Below are positions 25,944-35,143 of a stretch of DNA of 64,000 nucleotides, one piece after another. The first letter of the stretch is position 1; the number at the start of each line of letters is the position of its first letter. A program made the position numbers and the translations under genes. Where the stretch lies: contig CAVPWE010000001.1 in NCBI GenBank assembly GCA_963709485.1, forward strand, positions 1 to 64,000, read 5' to 3'. Under the pieces are notes generated by a model. It was not told the origin of the DNA. It made no database searches and was given only the letters and a program-made list of their open reading frames with translations. Source of the DNA: JAXDBM01 sp963709485 (GTDB taxonomy: Bacteria; Desulfobacterota; Syntrophia; Syntrophales; Fen-1087).

Positions 25944-26492
25944 TCAGCAGCCCGCATCGGCCGGGTCGGGGGGTATGAGCCTTGAAAGGCAGGAGGACAG
26001 GGATCCGGAGAGCCGCTCGAGCAGGCTCGTGTCAAGGTCCGGTTCGTAGCGCGTGTGGGACGCATCCCCGTGATTGATGCTGCCGATGATGCGCCCGTTC
26101 AGCGCGATCGGGACCACGGCAATGGATTTGATGAAATATTTCTTTTCTTTTGGGAAAAGCCGGTAAAAGGGCCGCAGGTCTCGGTTTGCCAGGACCGGTT
26201 TCACATCGGCAGCCAGACCGAGGAATACCGCCTCGTCGATGAGGTTCAGGTGATCCTTCAGCAGGGCGGATGATTCCAGCAACCGGATCAGATGGCTCGT
26301 TTCCGGCCGCCGGATGATGGATATCCAGACGAAGGGGATTGAAAATTCGACGCGTAGCCGGGGCACCAGTTTTTCGAACAGGTCCCCTGCGTCGGTGAAT
26401 GAGGCCAGGGATTGCTCGATTGCGTAAAATTTTTCGGCAATCTCATTGTTTTTCCGAATGGTTTCGGCAATCTCGTCCATATGGGGGCTCAC
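25944..26492 (-). CDS. GAF-domain protein (DUF484-like)
   Basis: The 182-residue protein has an N-terminal helix (MDEIAETIRKNNEIAEKFYAIEQSLASF) and a GAF-like sensory domain with FVWISIIRR, IKSIAVVPIALNGRIIGSINHGD and LDTSLLERLSGSLSSCLSRL. This is the DUF484 layout of a coiled helix leading into a GAF fold. The start overlaps the xth stop by four bases (ATGA), so the two are translationally coupled. The ligand is unknown. Confidence 0.7.
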   Translation of the reverse strand: MSPHMDEIAETIRKNNEIAEKFYAIEQSLASFTDAGDLFEKLVPRLRVEFSIPFVWISIIRRPETSHLIRLLESSALLKDHLNLIDEAVFLGLAADVKPVLANRDLRPFYRLFPKEKKYFIKSIAVVPIALNGRIIGSINHGDASHTRYEPDLDTSLLERLSGSLSSCLSRLIPPDPADAGC

Positions 26493-27277
26493 GGCCTGAA
26501 CTCGGCGACCAGAATGGTGTGGTCGGATGGCTTTTCCGAGTTCCGGGGCTGCATGTCGATGCGGCAGCCGATGGATTTTTCAGCCAGCGGCGCCGTGGCC
26601 AGGATGTGGTCGATGCGCCATCCCAGTCCGCGCTTTACCGAGTTCGGCACCCGGTAATCGAAAAAGGTGTAATTTTTCGCCTCCCCGGGGTGATGCTTGC
26701 GAAAGATGTCCGTCAGCCCCCAGGATTTGACGCCTGCAAACGCCTCCCACACCTCCGGCGTGAAGCAGACATGCCCGAGCAACCGGTTCGGGTCGTGGAC
26801 ATCAATGTCTTCCGGAGCGACGTTCAGGTCGCCGAGCCACATCAGCGGCCTGTCTGGAGAACCATGCTTCTCCAGAAAATTCCGGAAGCGGCTGAACCAC
26901 TGAAGCTTATAGGCGAATTGCGGCAGTTCCCGGTCTCGGCCCTGCGGGACGTAGCTGTTCAGCAGTGTGATTCCCGACAGATCGACCAGGATCAGACGGT
27001 CTGCGTCATCCGGACCTTCCCCGTCGCTCAGGCCGAAGGAAACCCGTTCCGGCTTCCGCAGCGAGGCCACGGCAACACCGTTGTACTGTTTTTCTCCCTT
27101 GAAGACGACGTGGTAACCAACGTCCTCGAATTCAGCGGCGGGGAACCGGGCGTCATTGACCTTGGTTTCCTGCATGCACAGAACGTCGGGTCGGTTTTCC
27201 TTGAGCCAGGGGATGATGATGTGAAGGCGCGAGCGGATGGAGTTCACATTGTAAGTCGCGGCCTTGAATGTGTTCAT
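26489..27277 (-). CDS. xth: Exodeoxyribonuclease III (AP endonuclease)
   Basis: The 262-residue Mg-dependent endonuclease/exonuclease/phosphatase-fold protein has AATYNVNSIRSRL, the metal-binding QETKV, NSYVPQGRD (catalytic Tyr), GDLNVAPEDIDVHDP (Asp/Asn), WRIDHIL and SDHTILVAEF (catalytic Asp-His). Length and motifs are typical of Xth. It cleaves 5' to abasic sites in base-excision repair. It is the first gene of a two-gene unit with the GAF protein. Confidence 0.93.
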   Translation of the reverse strand: MNTFKAATYNVNSIRSRLHIIIPWLKENRPDVLCMQETKVNDARFPAAEFEDVGYHVVFKGEKQYNGVAVASLRKPERVSFGLSDGEGPDDADRLILVDLSGITLLNSYVPQGRDRELPQFAYKLQWFSRFRNFLEKHGSPDRPLMWLGDLNVAPEDIDVHDPNRLLGHVCFTPEVWEAFAGVKSWGLTDIFRKHHPGEAKNYTFFDYRVPNSVKRGLGWRIDHILATAPLAEKSIGCRIDMQPRNSEKPSDHTILVAEFRP

Positions 27278-27411
27278 GCCTCGTTTCCTGCCTGTCTCGT
27301 CATTTCCGGATTCCGCGGTTTACGGGTCTGTATCCTCGGGAGCCCTTTCGCCACGATCCCTGAATAGCACGATCATATCGGATATTCAATTGTTTTTGTC
27401 CCGTCAGAAGA

Positions 27412-28827
27412 TCATCCGCGCTTCCGCTTGTCGCTTTTTTCAAGGAGAAATGCCACGATCCGGCTGTAATGTTTTTTCAGAATCTTTTTTGAGCGGAAAA
27501 GGGCCATGTGCCCGCCTTCGCAGGTCATGGCCAGTTTGTCTTCCGGCGCCACGGAATCAAGCAGGTCCATGTGACCGGTGGCCTGCCCGGGCGGGCAAAT
27601 CTGGTCCACAGTCCCGCCCAGCGCCCAGATCGGAACAGAGGCGGGATAGTCCTTGATGCCGATTTTTCTTCCGCCGATTTCCAGGGTTCCCCGGATCAGT
27701 TCGTTGCCGATGAAGATCTTTTTGTAGGTGTCCCGGATGAAGCTGACGGGAAAATGAAGGACGTAATTATACCACTGGTAAAAGACCTTCTGACGCGCGG
27801 CGGCCTCCTGGTTGCCGTGCCTCAAATCCGACAGCAGGTTGTTGAAATTGGCAAGGTGCTGGTCCATGCCCAGCAGGTAGAATCCGAGAACGTGAATGCG
27901 GCCGTCGAAGCATTTCCTGCCCACGCCGACATGCTCGTCCGAGACGGTGTGGCAAAACAGGGAGATCAGTTTGTCGATGTAATCCGCTCCCATGACCCTG
28001 GCAAAATCGGTCAGGTAGCCGTGTTCGGCCTCCGTGTGCATGGGCGATCCCGCTGAGCCGAAGGTCTTTCCCAGCTCCGGATGCAGGATGAGGGTCATCA
28101 TCAGGAGCGGTCCGGGCTGGCAGATTGCCACCAGGTGGGCGGGACGGCCGGTCAGTTCTCTGACATGCTCCAGGACCTGCCGGTACTGTTCGATCTGGTT
28201 TTCAAAATCCTCATGGTGCCTCTTCCCATCGACGAAAAGAGGAATGTCTTCGGCGCATTTTTGCTCCACCACCGCCATCCGGGTCAGGCCGTGGTCCCGC
28301 ATATAGATTGCCGTCTGCTCCGCAATGTTGGAGTGGTGCCCGGCGCGGGGGGCAAAAACGACGGTATAGTTCTGAACCTGATGCGGGGCCTTGGCAGAGA
28401 TGTCGATCAGCCTGAGGCTCGGCAGATCGAGCAGCAAGTTCCGGGATTCGTTCCGGATCGTCCAGTCCTGGCAGGGCTGCTCCTCCGTGAAGAGCCTGAT
28501 GAATTCGAGTTCGCCCTGACGCTCCTGGTGAAAACGGTCAAAATGTTCGGTAATGCTGTCTTTCGTATGTTTCAGCAATCTGTCCGAACCTTCCTGGCAG
28601 AGGTCCAGGAATTTGGAAACGGTATTTTGCGAAAATGGACCGCCCCACGGCAGGAAATGGTGCGTGGTGTTCCATCCCGCGTCGCTAAAGTTTTTCATCA
28701 TTTCGATTTCATAGGAGATTAACTGGTCGCCGAGCTCGACAAGGGTGTCGGTGGCTTTGACGGGGACCTTGATTAGTTCCATTCCGCTCAATATCGGCGT
28801 AATGGCGCTCATGAATGATGCGGGCAT
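27412..28827 (-). CDS. Intracellular polyhydroxyalkanoate-depolymerase-like alpha/beta hydrolase
   Basis: The 471-residue protein carries a PHB_depo_C-like region. The nucleophile elbow reads VAICQPGP with Cys in place of Ser, as in intracellular PhaZ enzymes. The acid and base are plausible in GGTVDQICPP and CEGGHMALF. The segment VVFAPRAGHHSNIAEQTAIYMRDHGLTRMAV is the oxyanion-side core. A helical N-terminal ~100 residues (MMKNFSDAGWNTT) resembles PHA-associated proteins. It would release hydroxyacyl units from storage polymer, but no phaC or phasin is in the window, so the substrate is inferred. Confidence 0.75.
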   Translation of the reverse strand: MPASFMSAITPILSGMELIKVPVKATDTLVELGDQLISYEIEMMKNFSDAGWNTTHHFLPWGGPFSQNTVSKFLDLCQEGSDRLLKHTKDSITEHFDRFHQERQGELEFIRLFTEEQPCQDWTIRNESRNLLLDLPSLRLIDISAKAPHQVQNYTVVFAPRAGHHSNIAEQTAIYMRDHGLTRMAVVEQKCAEDIPLFVDGKRHHEDFENQIEQYRQVLEHVRELTGRPAHLVAICQPGPLLMMTLILHPELGKTFGSAGSPMHTEAEHGYLTDFARVMGADYIDKLISLFCHTVSDEHVGVGRKCFDGRIHVLGFYLLGMDQHLANFNNLLSDLRHGNQEAAARQKVFYQWYNYVLHFPVSFIRDTYKKIFIGNELIRGTLEIGGRKIGIKDYPASVPIWALGGTVDQICPPGQATGHMDLLDSVAPEDKLAMTCEGGHMALFRSKKILKKHYSRIVAFLLEKSDKRKRG

Positions 28828-29063
28828 AAAGTGATCAGTCCTTTCTTGAAAATTCTATTTTACATCTGTTGTTTAGAGTGGCTTATTTATTCCTCTCATG
28901 CCCGTTTGTCAAGGCCCGGAAGGGTGAAAATATCAGAATATCAGCAAATTCAATGTCATGGACCTCTAAGACGCCGGCATTTGTGAAAATGATTGCTTTT
29001 TCAATTCAGTTTATGGCAGATAAACACCGTTTTCCAAATCATTCTCAGGACAAAAAGCCTTCC

Positions 29064-30800
29064 ATGCGGACATTGAATCGCAGGTTCCTCACCGTTGCGG
29101 GGATCGGTGTTGTGATCTCCCTGTTTCTCTTTGCCGGGGTTTTAATGGCGAAAAGTACGCTGGCCCCCCTCACGGCACAGATCGAGAAGCGGTTTGATGC
29201 GGCGGAAGCCGATTCCCGGATGTCCTGCGGAAAGAGTTTCGTTTACGCACCCTCGGCGCTTCTGGAACTTTACCGCGACAGGCATTTTCAGCCTGCCTGG
29301 ATCGGTGACGAGGGTCCCCTGCCCCATGTCGAATCCTTTCTGCGGGCGGTCCGCATGGCCGATCGCGAAGGTCTGAAACCTTCGGATTACCACCTCGATC
29401 ACACTGCTTCGCTGGTTTCGGAGTGGCAGAACAGCATCGCAAGGAAAGAGAGATTCCCCCTGCCCCGACGGATCGACCTTGAGCTTCTGCTGACGGATGC
29501 CTTTGTCCTGTACGGGCACCATCTGTTGAACGGACGTGTCGATCCGGAAAAGCTTTATCCGGAATGGCTTGCCTATCAGAAAGATGCCTCTCTTCTCGAT
29601 ATTGTCGCCGAAGCCATCGAATCCGGCCATGTCGAAGATGCTTTGCAGCGTCTGACCCCGCAGGATCCCCTTTACGAAAATCTGAAAAAAAACCTTTCGG
29701 CATATATGCAATTATCGGGAGAAGGCGGATGGCCCGTCATTCCCCATCCCCGAACTTTGAAAAACAGGAAGGACTATGGCAGGTACTTTTCCCTGTTGCA
29801 AAAGCGTCTTGAATTGTCCGGAGACCTTGAAAAGGCTGAGCATTCCCATCCCCGTTCCCATGACGAATCCCTGAAAAAGGCGCTTCAGAAATTCCAGAAG
29901 AGACAGGGACTGAAGGCCGACGGGCTCATCAACACGTCAACCCTGAAAGAGCTGAATGTTCCCGTGGAAACGCGGATCAGCCAGATTTCCATCAATATGG
30001 AGCGGCTGCGCTGGCTTCCCGAAGACAACGGGCATCGTCATATTCTCGTGAACATTGCAGATTTTAACCTGGAAGTTCTGGAAGCCGGCCGGGTCGTCAT
30101 GAACATGCCCATCGTGGTGGGAAAGCAGAACCAGCGAACAGCGGTTTTCAGCGGTAAAATGACTTATATCGAGCTGAATCCCTACTGGAACATTCCCCAG
30201 TCCATAGCCGTCAAGGAGATTCTGCCCAGCGTCCAAAAGGACCCGGCCTACCTGGACCGCAAGAAAATAAAGGTCATCGAATACTGGCAGCGCCAGGAGC
30301 GGCTGGTGAATCCGGCCAAGGTCAACTGGTCCCGCCTGAATGAGGATAATCTCAAATACTATTTCCGGCAGGATTACGGCCCGGGCAATGCGCTTGGCCG
30401 CGTGAAATTCATGTTTCCCAATAAATTCGACATTTACCTTCATGACACGCCGGAACGCCATCTTTTCAAGAGAACCAGGCGGACCTTCAGCCACGGCTGC
30501 ATTCGCATCGCCAGACCCATCGCCCTGGCCGAGTACCTGCTGAAGGATGATCTGCAGTGGGACCGCCTGAAAATTCTGGCCGAGATCGGAAAGGGGAAAA
30601 GACAGATCCTGAAACTGAAAAAGCCGATCGACGTCCATATTCTCTATCTGACGGCCTGGGCGGATCGTCATGGCGAGGTTCAGTTCCGTCCGGACATCTA
30701 CGAGGGGGATGCCGTGCTGATGCAGGCCATGCTGGAAAAGCCCTCATCGCTCCTGCCCGGGGATCTCGACCCGCAGCGGGAGATTGCCGGTCATCGATAG
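29064..30800 (+). CDS. L,D-transpeptidase of the LdtD/YcbB type
   Basis: ATG 29064 opens a signal anchor (FLTVAGIGVVISLFLFAGVLMA); earlier in-frame ATGs (29013 and upstream) lack ribosome binding sites. The N-terminal scaffold domain (AWIGDEGPLPHVESFLRAVRMADREGLKPSDYHL) is followed by a peptidoglycan-binding repeat (LKKALQKFQKRQGLKADGLINTSTLKELN). The YkuD catalytic domain has IYLHDTPERHLFKRT and SHGCIRI with the active Cys (~residue 478). The enzyme forms 3-3 cross-links in peptidoglycan in the periplasm. The domain order and ~580-residue length match the family. Confidence 0.88.
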   Translation: MRTLNRRFLTVAGIGVVISLFLFAGVLMAKSTLAPLTAQIEKRFDAAEADSRMSCGKSFVYAPSALLELYRDRHFQPAWIGDEGPLPHVESFLRAVRMADREGLKPSDYHLDHTASLVSEWQNSIARKERFPLPRRIDLELLLTDAFVLYGHHLLNGRVDPEKLYPEWLAYQKDASLLDIVAEAIESGHVEDALQRLTPQDPLYENLKKNLSAYMQLSGEGGWPVIPHPRTLKNRKDYGRYFSLLQKRLELSGDLEKAEHSHPRSHDESLKKALQKFQKRQGLKADGLINTSTLKELNVPVETRISQISINMERLRWLPEDNGHRHILVNIADFNLEVLEAGRVVMNMPIVVGKQNQRTAVFSGKMTYIELNPYWNIPQSIAVKEILPSVQKDPAYLDRKKIKVIEYWQRQERLVNPAKVNWSRLNEDNLKYYFRQDYGPGNALGRVKFMFPNKFDIYLHDTPERHLFKRTRRTFSHGCIRIARPIALAEYLLKDDLQWDRLKILAEIGKGKRQILKLKKPIDVHILYLTAWADRHGEVQFRPDIYEGDAVLMQAMLEKPSSLLPGDLDPQREIAGHR

Positions 30801-30852
30801 CATGGCCGGCCGCGGCACCGAAGGGCGTCAGAGGGGGATAAACCGAATGATG

Positions 30853-30881
30853 TTGTCAATTGTCGTTGAATTGGCTATAGA
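30853..30881 (+). promoter_or_regulatory. Promoter of the small lipoprotein gene
   Basis: TTGTCA (30853-30858), a 17-base spacer and TATAGA (30876-30881). Confidence 0.55.
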
Positions 30882-30934
30882 GGCAGGAAATGAGGGCATG
30901 ACGGATATTCCTTGATCAGGAAAGGGAGGAGGAA

Positions 30935-31423
30935 ATGAATATGCGGAGATTATCGGTATTTCACGTGTTGATGTTTATGGCGCTGGCTTTTTCCTGTCTG
31001 GGCTGTGCCGGCATGCTTTCCGGCAAATACGGCGCCATCGTTCCGGACGGTAACGCAAGGACGGCCTTTGAATCTTTTCAGCTCAGCGCCGGGCTCAACT
31101 ACTATGTGAGCGGTGCGGAAGAGCATCCCAACGCGATGCTGGGCCTCAACAGGGAATATACGCTCGATTCGACGCTCTGGAAGCGGATCGATCCCACGCC
31201 GGCGCGTTTTCGGGACCTGGTTTTGCAGATGCAGACCCGGGCCCTCCAGGTCGGTCACCGGCAGTACGGATGTGCCGTTGTCGACGACCAGGGCCGTCAG
31301 ATCGGGATCTGGTACTCCATCCTCCCCGCCAGGACGCCTGTCGTGATGAAGGAGGACCGGCATGTCGAGATTTACACGCCCGATATCGACACCTATATAA
31401 GATACGAGAACAGAGCTGACTGA
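30935..31423 (+). CDS. Hypothetical lipoprotein
   Basis: The 162-residue protein has a lipobox CLGCAG after a hydrophobic stretch, so it is probably lipid-anchored. The mature part begins GMLSGKYGAIVPDGNARTAFESFQLSAGLNYYVSGAEEHPNAMLGLNREYTLD and ends in a strand-rich segment, VVDDQGRQIGIWYSILPARTPV, with a final IYTPDIDTY. I recognise no named family. GGAGGAGG precedes the ATG. The flavodoxin-like gene follows after 53 bases. Confidence 0.65.
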   Translation: MNMRRLSVFHVLMFMALAFSCLGCAGMLSGKYGAIVPDGNARTAFESFQLSAGLNYYVSGAEEHPNAMLGLNREYTLDSTLWKRIDPTPARFRDLVLQMQTRALQVGHRQYGCAVVDDQGRQIGIWYSILPARTPVVMKEDRHVEIYTPDIDTYIRYENRAD

Positions 31424-31476
31424 AGGGCAGGTTGATGCCCCGGAATAGATACCCGATTCTTTGACAGGAGGAAGAG

Positions 31477-31980
31477 ATGAAAGCATTGGTCGCATACTTC
31501 ACACAGACAGGAAATACGGAAAAGGTTGCACGGGCGATATTCGAGGCGCTTCCCGTGGACAAGGAATTGCTGCCGATCCGGGATGTAAAAAACACGAAGG
31601 GATACGATCTGATTTTCTGCGGATTTCCCGTTCAGATCCACAGTGTGCCCGGCGACGCGCAACCCTTCATCAAGTCGCTCGAGGCGGATCAGAAGGTGGC
31701 CTTTTTCTCGACCCACGGTTCCCTTAGAGGCGGGCAGCTGCCGAAGCAGGCATTTGAAAATGCCATCGGACTGGCAGCCAGGGCTAAGGTGCTCGGGCAC
31801 TTCGGCTGCAGGGGGAAGGTGGATCCGAAAGTTATTGAATTCCTGATGAAAAAACCGGAAAGCAAGGCCTGGGCCGAAGAGGCGCAGAGCGCAGCCGGAC
31901 ACCCGGACAAGGCCGATCTGGCCGATGCGCAGGATTTTGCGCTGCAGATTTTGAAAAAAGTTTCCTCGAAACCGCTTTGA
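31477..31980 (+). CDS. Flavodoxin-like protein
   Basis: The 167-residue protein begins MKALVAYFTQTGNTEKVARAI, the phosphate-binding loop of FMN flavodoxins (T-x-T-G-N-T). The second flavin-contact loop is near FCGFPVQIHSVPG, and the third near FFSTHGSLRGG. The C-terminal ~50 residues diverge from short flavodoxins. It probably carries FMN and acts as an electron carrier or NAD(P)H-dependent reductase domain, but the partner is unknown. A strong terminator follows directly. Confidence 0.75.
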   Translation: MKALVAYFTQTGNTEKVARAIFEALPVDKELLPIRDVKNTKGYDLIFCGFPVQIHSVPGDAQPFIKSLEADQKVAFFSTHGSLRGGQLPKQAFENAIGLAARAKVLGHFGCRGKVDPKVIEFLMKKPESKAWAEEAQSAAGHPDKADLADAQDFALQILKKVSSKPL

Positions 31981-31985
31981 GACAT

Positions 31986-32012
31986 AAGGGCGGGTCAGCA
32001 CCCGCCCTTTTC
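31986..32012 (+). terminator. Terminator between the convergent flavodoxin-like and alaS genes
   Basis: AAGGGCGGGT and ACCCGCCCTT pair perfectly around CAGC and are followed by TT. It lies between convergent genes and is symmetric enough to serve both. Confidence 0.8.
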
Positions 32013-32037
32013 ACTTTGGCTCTGAAGTTGATGGGGT

Positions 32038-34671
32038 TTAGATCAGCTCCTTGAGCTTTTTCAAGGCTTTTGCCAGCTTCTCGGACTTCGGGCCGCCCGC
32101 CTGCGCCATATCAGGCCGCCCGCCGCCGCTGCCCCCGACGATCGGGGCGATCTCCTTGATGATGTTCCCCGCGTGGTATTTGTCGGCCAGGTCCTTGGTG
32201 ACGAGGCACAGGAGCATGGCCTTGTCGCCGGCCTTGCTGCCGATCAGGATGATGCCCGACTGGATTTTATCCCGCAGTTTGTCGCCGTAGTCGCGCAGGG
32301 TCTTGACATCGGTGGCATCCACGACCGTGGCCAGAATGCGGATGCCCTTGACCTCCTTGACCTTTTTGAACAGATCGGACAGGTCCTTCGCGGCCAGCCT
32401 GCTTTTCAAGGTTTCGATCTCCTTTTCCAGATCCTTCTGGTTTTTCTGGATTTTTTCGACCCGTTCGGACAGCTCCAGGGGATTGGCCCTTAAAAGGGCC
32501 GCTGATTTTTTCAGTTCCGTTTCAACCTTCTTGAAGTATTTCAACGCCTCCTCTCCGGTGACCGCCTCGATTCGCCGGACACCGGCCGCGACGGCCGATT
32601 CGCTGACCACCTTCAATGCCCCGATGTCCCCGGTTCTCTCCACATGCGTGCCGCCGCAGAGCTCCATGCTGTGATCGCCCATCCGGACCAGCCGCACGAC
32701 ATCTCCGTATTTTTCGTCAAAGACCGCGGCCGCCCCCGTTTTCATCGCTTCCTCCCTGGGCAAAAGCCTGGTTTCGACGGATGCGTTTTCGCGGATGATC
32801 TGATTGGCGATGGTTTCGATCCGGTCCATCTCCGCCTCGTCGATTTTTGAGAAATGGGTGAAGTCGAAGCGAAGCCGCTCCGGGTTGACCAGTGAGCCGG
32901 ATTGCTTGACGTGATCCCCGAGGATCTTTTTCAGGGCGGCATTGAGGACGTGCGTTCCGGAATGGTGGGCCTCCGTCGACCGGCGGACATTGCGGTCCAC
33001 CTTCATCTCCGCCCGGTCGCCGACCTTCAGGCTGCCCTGCTTCAGTTTTCCGATGTGCGTGATCAGGTTGTCCAGGGGCCACTGGGTGTCCCAGACCTCA
33101 AAACGGAAACCGTCCCCCTCGATCACGCCCGTGTCTCCAACCTGGCCGCCTTTTTCCCCGTAGAAGGGCGTTTCCTCGACAAAGATTTCCGCGTTCTCCC
33201 CTTCCGAAAGCGAGTCCACGGCCTCGTCCTTCTTCATGATTGCCGTAATGCGGGAGACGGACTCGGTCACGCCGTGGTATCCGACGAAGTCCGTGGCGAC
33301 TCCCTTGACGGACAGCTTCATGTAACTGTCGGCAATGGCCTGCTCGCCGCTTCCCTTCCAGGATTCGCGGGCCCGTTCCCGCTGGGCCTCCATGGCCTTT
33401 TCAAAACCGTCGTTGTCCAGCGTCAGGCCGTCTTTCCGGACGATGTCCGCCGTCAGATCCACAGGAAATCCAAAAGTATCGTAAAGCTTGAACACCACTT
33501 CGCCGGGCACGACGGTCCGGCCCGCCTTTTTCAGAACTTCAACCTCGTCGCCCAGTATGCGGAGTCCGGAGTCCAGAGTTTCAATGAAGCGCTGCTCCTC
33601 GTTGACAATCACTTTCCGGATGAAGGATTCCTTGTCGATCAGGTCCGGGTAGGCGTCCTTCATGGTTGCAACCACCACGGAGACCACCTCGTTCAGAAAG
33701 GGCTTTTCCAGCCCCAGCATCTTGCCGTGGCGCGCCGCCCGGCGCAGGATGCGCCTCAGGACATAGCCGCGACCCTCGTTGCTGGGGAGGCAGCCGTCGC
33801 CGATCAGGAAGGTCACGGCCCGGCTGTGATCAGCGATGACGCGCATGGAGACATCGCTGTCTTCGAAGGCGCCGTAGGCTTTCCCGCTGATTTTTGCCAC
33901 AAAACGGATAATCGGCGTGAAAAGATCGGAGTCATAGTTGCTGCGGACCCCCTGTATGACGGCGGCCAGACGCTCCAACCCCATGCCCGTGTCGATATTC
34001 GGCTTCGGCAGGGGGTGGAAGTTCCCGTCCTTGTCCCGGTCGAACTGGGTGAATACGTGGTTCCAGAGTTCCAGGTGGCGGTCGCAGTCACACTGGACGC
34101 TGCATTCCGGACGGCCGCAGCCCACGCCGGGGCCCTGATCATAGAGAATTTCCGAACAGGGGCCGCAGGGGCCCGTCTCTCCCATCATCCAGAAATTGCT
34201 GTCCATTCCCATCCGGACGATCCGCTCCGCCGGGACGCCCATCTGCCTGTTCCAGATTTCAAAGGCTTCATCGTCATCCTGGTAGATGGTGATCCAGAGC
34301 TTGTCCTTGGGCAGCCCCATTTTTTCAGTCAGGAATTCCCAGCCCCAGGAGATGGATTCCCTTTTGAAGTAATCACCGAAGGAGAAGTTTCCCAGCATCT
34401 CGAAGAACGTGTGATGACGTGCGGTGAAGCCGACATTTTCCAGGTCGTTGTGCTTGCCTCCGGCCCGGACGGATTTCTGCGAACTGGCCGCCCGGGTATA
34501 GCCCCGGTCTTCCAGGCCGAGAAAACAGTTCTTGAACTGCACCATGCCGGAGTTGGTGAAGAGAAGCGTGGGATCGTCCTTTGGAATGAGCCCCGAACTG
34601 GCGACGATCGTATGTCCGTATTCCTCGAAATATTTAAGGAATTTTTCTCTGATCTCACTGCCTGTCATCAT
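32038..34671 (-). CDS. alaS: Alanyl-tRNA synthetase
   Basis: The product is ~877 residues when read from ATG 34671, which follows AGGAGG and precedes MTGSEIREKFLKYFEEYGHT; an in-frame start 12 codons upstream is disfavoured. The class II catalytic core (FTNSGMVQFKNCFLG, HHTFFEMLGNFSFGDYFK), the editing-domain zinc site (HHSGTHVLNAAL and CGGTHVERTGD) and the C-terminal oligomerisation domain ending GGSGGGRPDMAQAGG are all present. It is last in the recA operon and overlaps the end of recX. Confidence 0.97.
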   Translation of the reverse strand: MMTGSEIREKFLKYFEEYGHTIVASSGLIPKDDPTLLFTNSGMVQFKNCFLGLEDRGYTRAASSQKSVRAGGKHNDLENVGFTARHHTFFEMLGNFSFGDYFKRESISWGWEFLTEKMGLPKDKLWITIYQDDDEAFEIWNRQMGVPAERIVRMGMDSNFWMMGETGPCGPCSEILYDQGPGVGCGRPECSVQCDCDRHLELWNHVFTQFDRDKDGNFHPLPKPNIDTGMGLERLAAVIQGVRSNYDSDLFTPIIRFVAKISGKAYGAFEDSDVSMRVIADHSRAVTFLIGDGCLPSNEGRGYVLRRILRRAARHGKMLGLEKPFLNEVVSVVVATMKDAYPDLIDKESFIRKVIVNEEQRFIETLDSGLRILGDEVEVLKKAGRTVVPGEVVFKLYDTFGFPVDLTADIVRKDGLTLDNDGFEKAMEAQRERARESWKGSGEQAIADSYMKLSVKGVATDFVGYHGVTESVSRITAIMKKDEAVDSLSEGENAEIFVEETPFYGEKGGQVGDTGVIEGDGFRFEVWDTQWPLDNLITHIGKLKQGSLKVGDRAEMKVDRNVRRSTEAHHSGTHVLNAALKKILGDHVKQSGSLVNPERLRFDFTHFSKIDEAEMDRIETIANQIIRENASVETRLLPREEAMKTGAAAVFDEKYGDVVRLVRMGDHSMELCGGTHVERTGDIGALKVVSESAVAAGVRRIEAVTGEEALKYFKKVETELKKSAALLRANPLELSERVEKIQKNQKDLEKEIETLKSRLAAKDLSDLFKKVKEVKGIRILATVVDATDVKTLRDYGDKLRDKIQSGIILIGSKAGDKAMLLCLVTKDLADKYHAGNIIKEIAPIVGGSGGGRPDMAQAGGPKSEKLAKALKKLKELI

Positions 34672-35143
34672 GCCGATGTCCCTCCTCTGTGCCTCTGATC
34701 GATTCAAATATCAGGTCCGGCTTAAACCCCCTGCCCAGCAGGTACTGCGCCAGGGATCGCCTCGCCCTGTCATCCGGTTGCCCGCCTTTCAACTTCCCGC
34801 GAATCAGTTTTTCCACCGCCTCGCTTTCCGGGAACTCCAAGCGGATCTCGGCGATCATCCGCTTACCCAGATCCTTCGAAATGCCTTTTTCACGCAGGCT
34901 TGCCTCGATCCTGCGGTTGCCGGAAAGCTTGTCAACGGCGAGATGGCGGACCCACTGCCTGGCAAATGCCTCATCGTCCAGATAGCCGAGCTCGGAAAGC
35001 CTGGACACCACGCGGTCGATCACGCCGCAATCATATTTTTTTTCCTTCAGCTTGTCGCGAAGTTCCTTTTCACTCCTTGCCCGCCGCGCCAAAAGGCGAA
35101 AGGCTTTCTGCTTCGCCTTCTCGAAGCCCGGATCGTCGTCCAT
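34655..35143 (-). CDS. recX: Regulatory protein RecX
   Basis: The 162-residue all-helical protein has the RecX repeats: LLARRARSEKELRDKLKEKKYDCGVIDRVVSRLSELGYLDDEAFARQWV, then a second and third similar three-helix unit. RecX binds RecA filaments and dampens recombination. Its ATG shares one base with the recA stop (TGATG), so it is translationally coupled to recA. Its 3' end overlaps the alaS start. Confidence 0.92.
   Translation of the reverse strand: MDDDPGFEKAKQKAFRLLARRARSEKELRDKLKEKKYDCGVIDRVVSRLSELGYLDDEAFARQWVRHLAVDKLSGNRRIEASLREKGISKDLGKRMIAEIRLEFPESEAVEKLIRGKLKGGQPDDRARRSLAQYLLGRGFKPDLIFESIRGTEEGHRHDDRQ

Noticed and set aside
32902..34698. A 598-codon plus-strand open frame opposite alaS
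   Set aside because: alaS is unambiguous on the other strand; the plus frame has low-complexity composition and no ribosome binding site.
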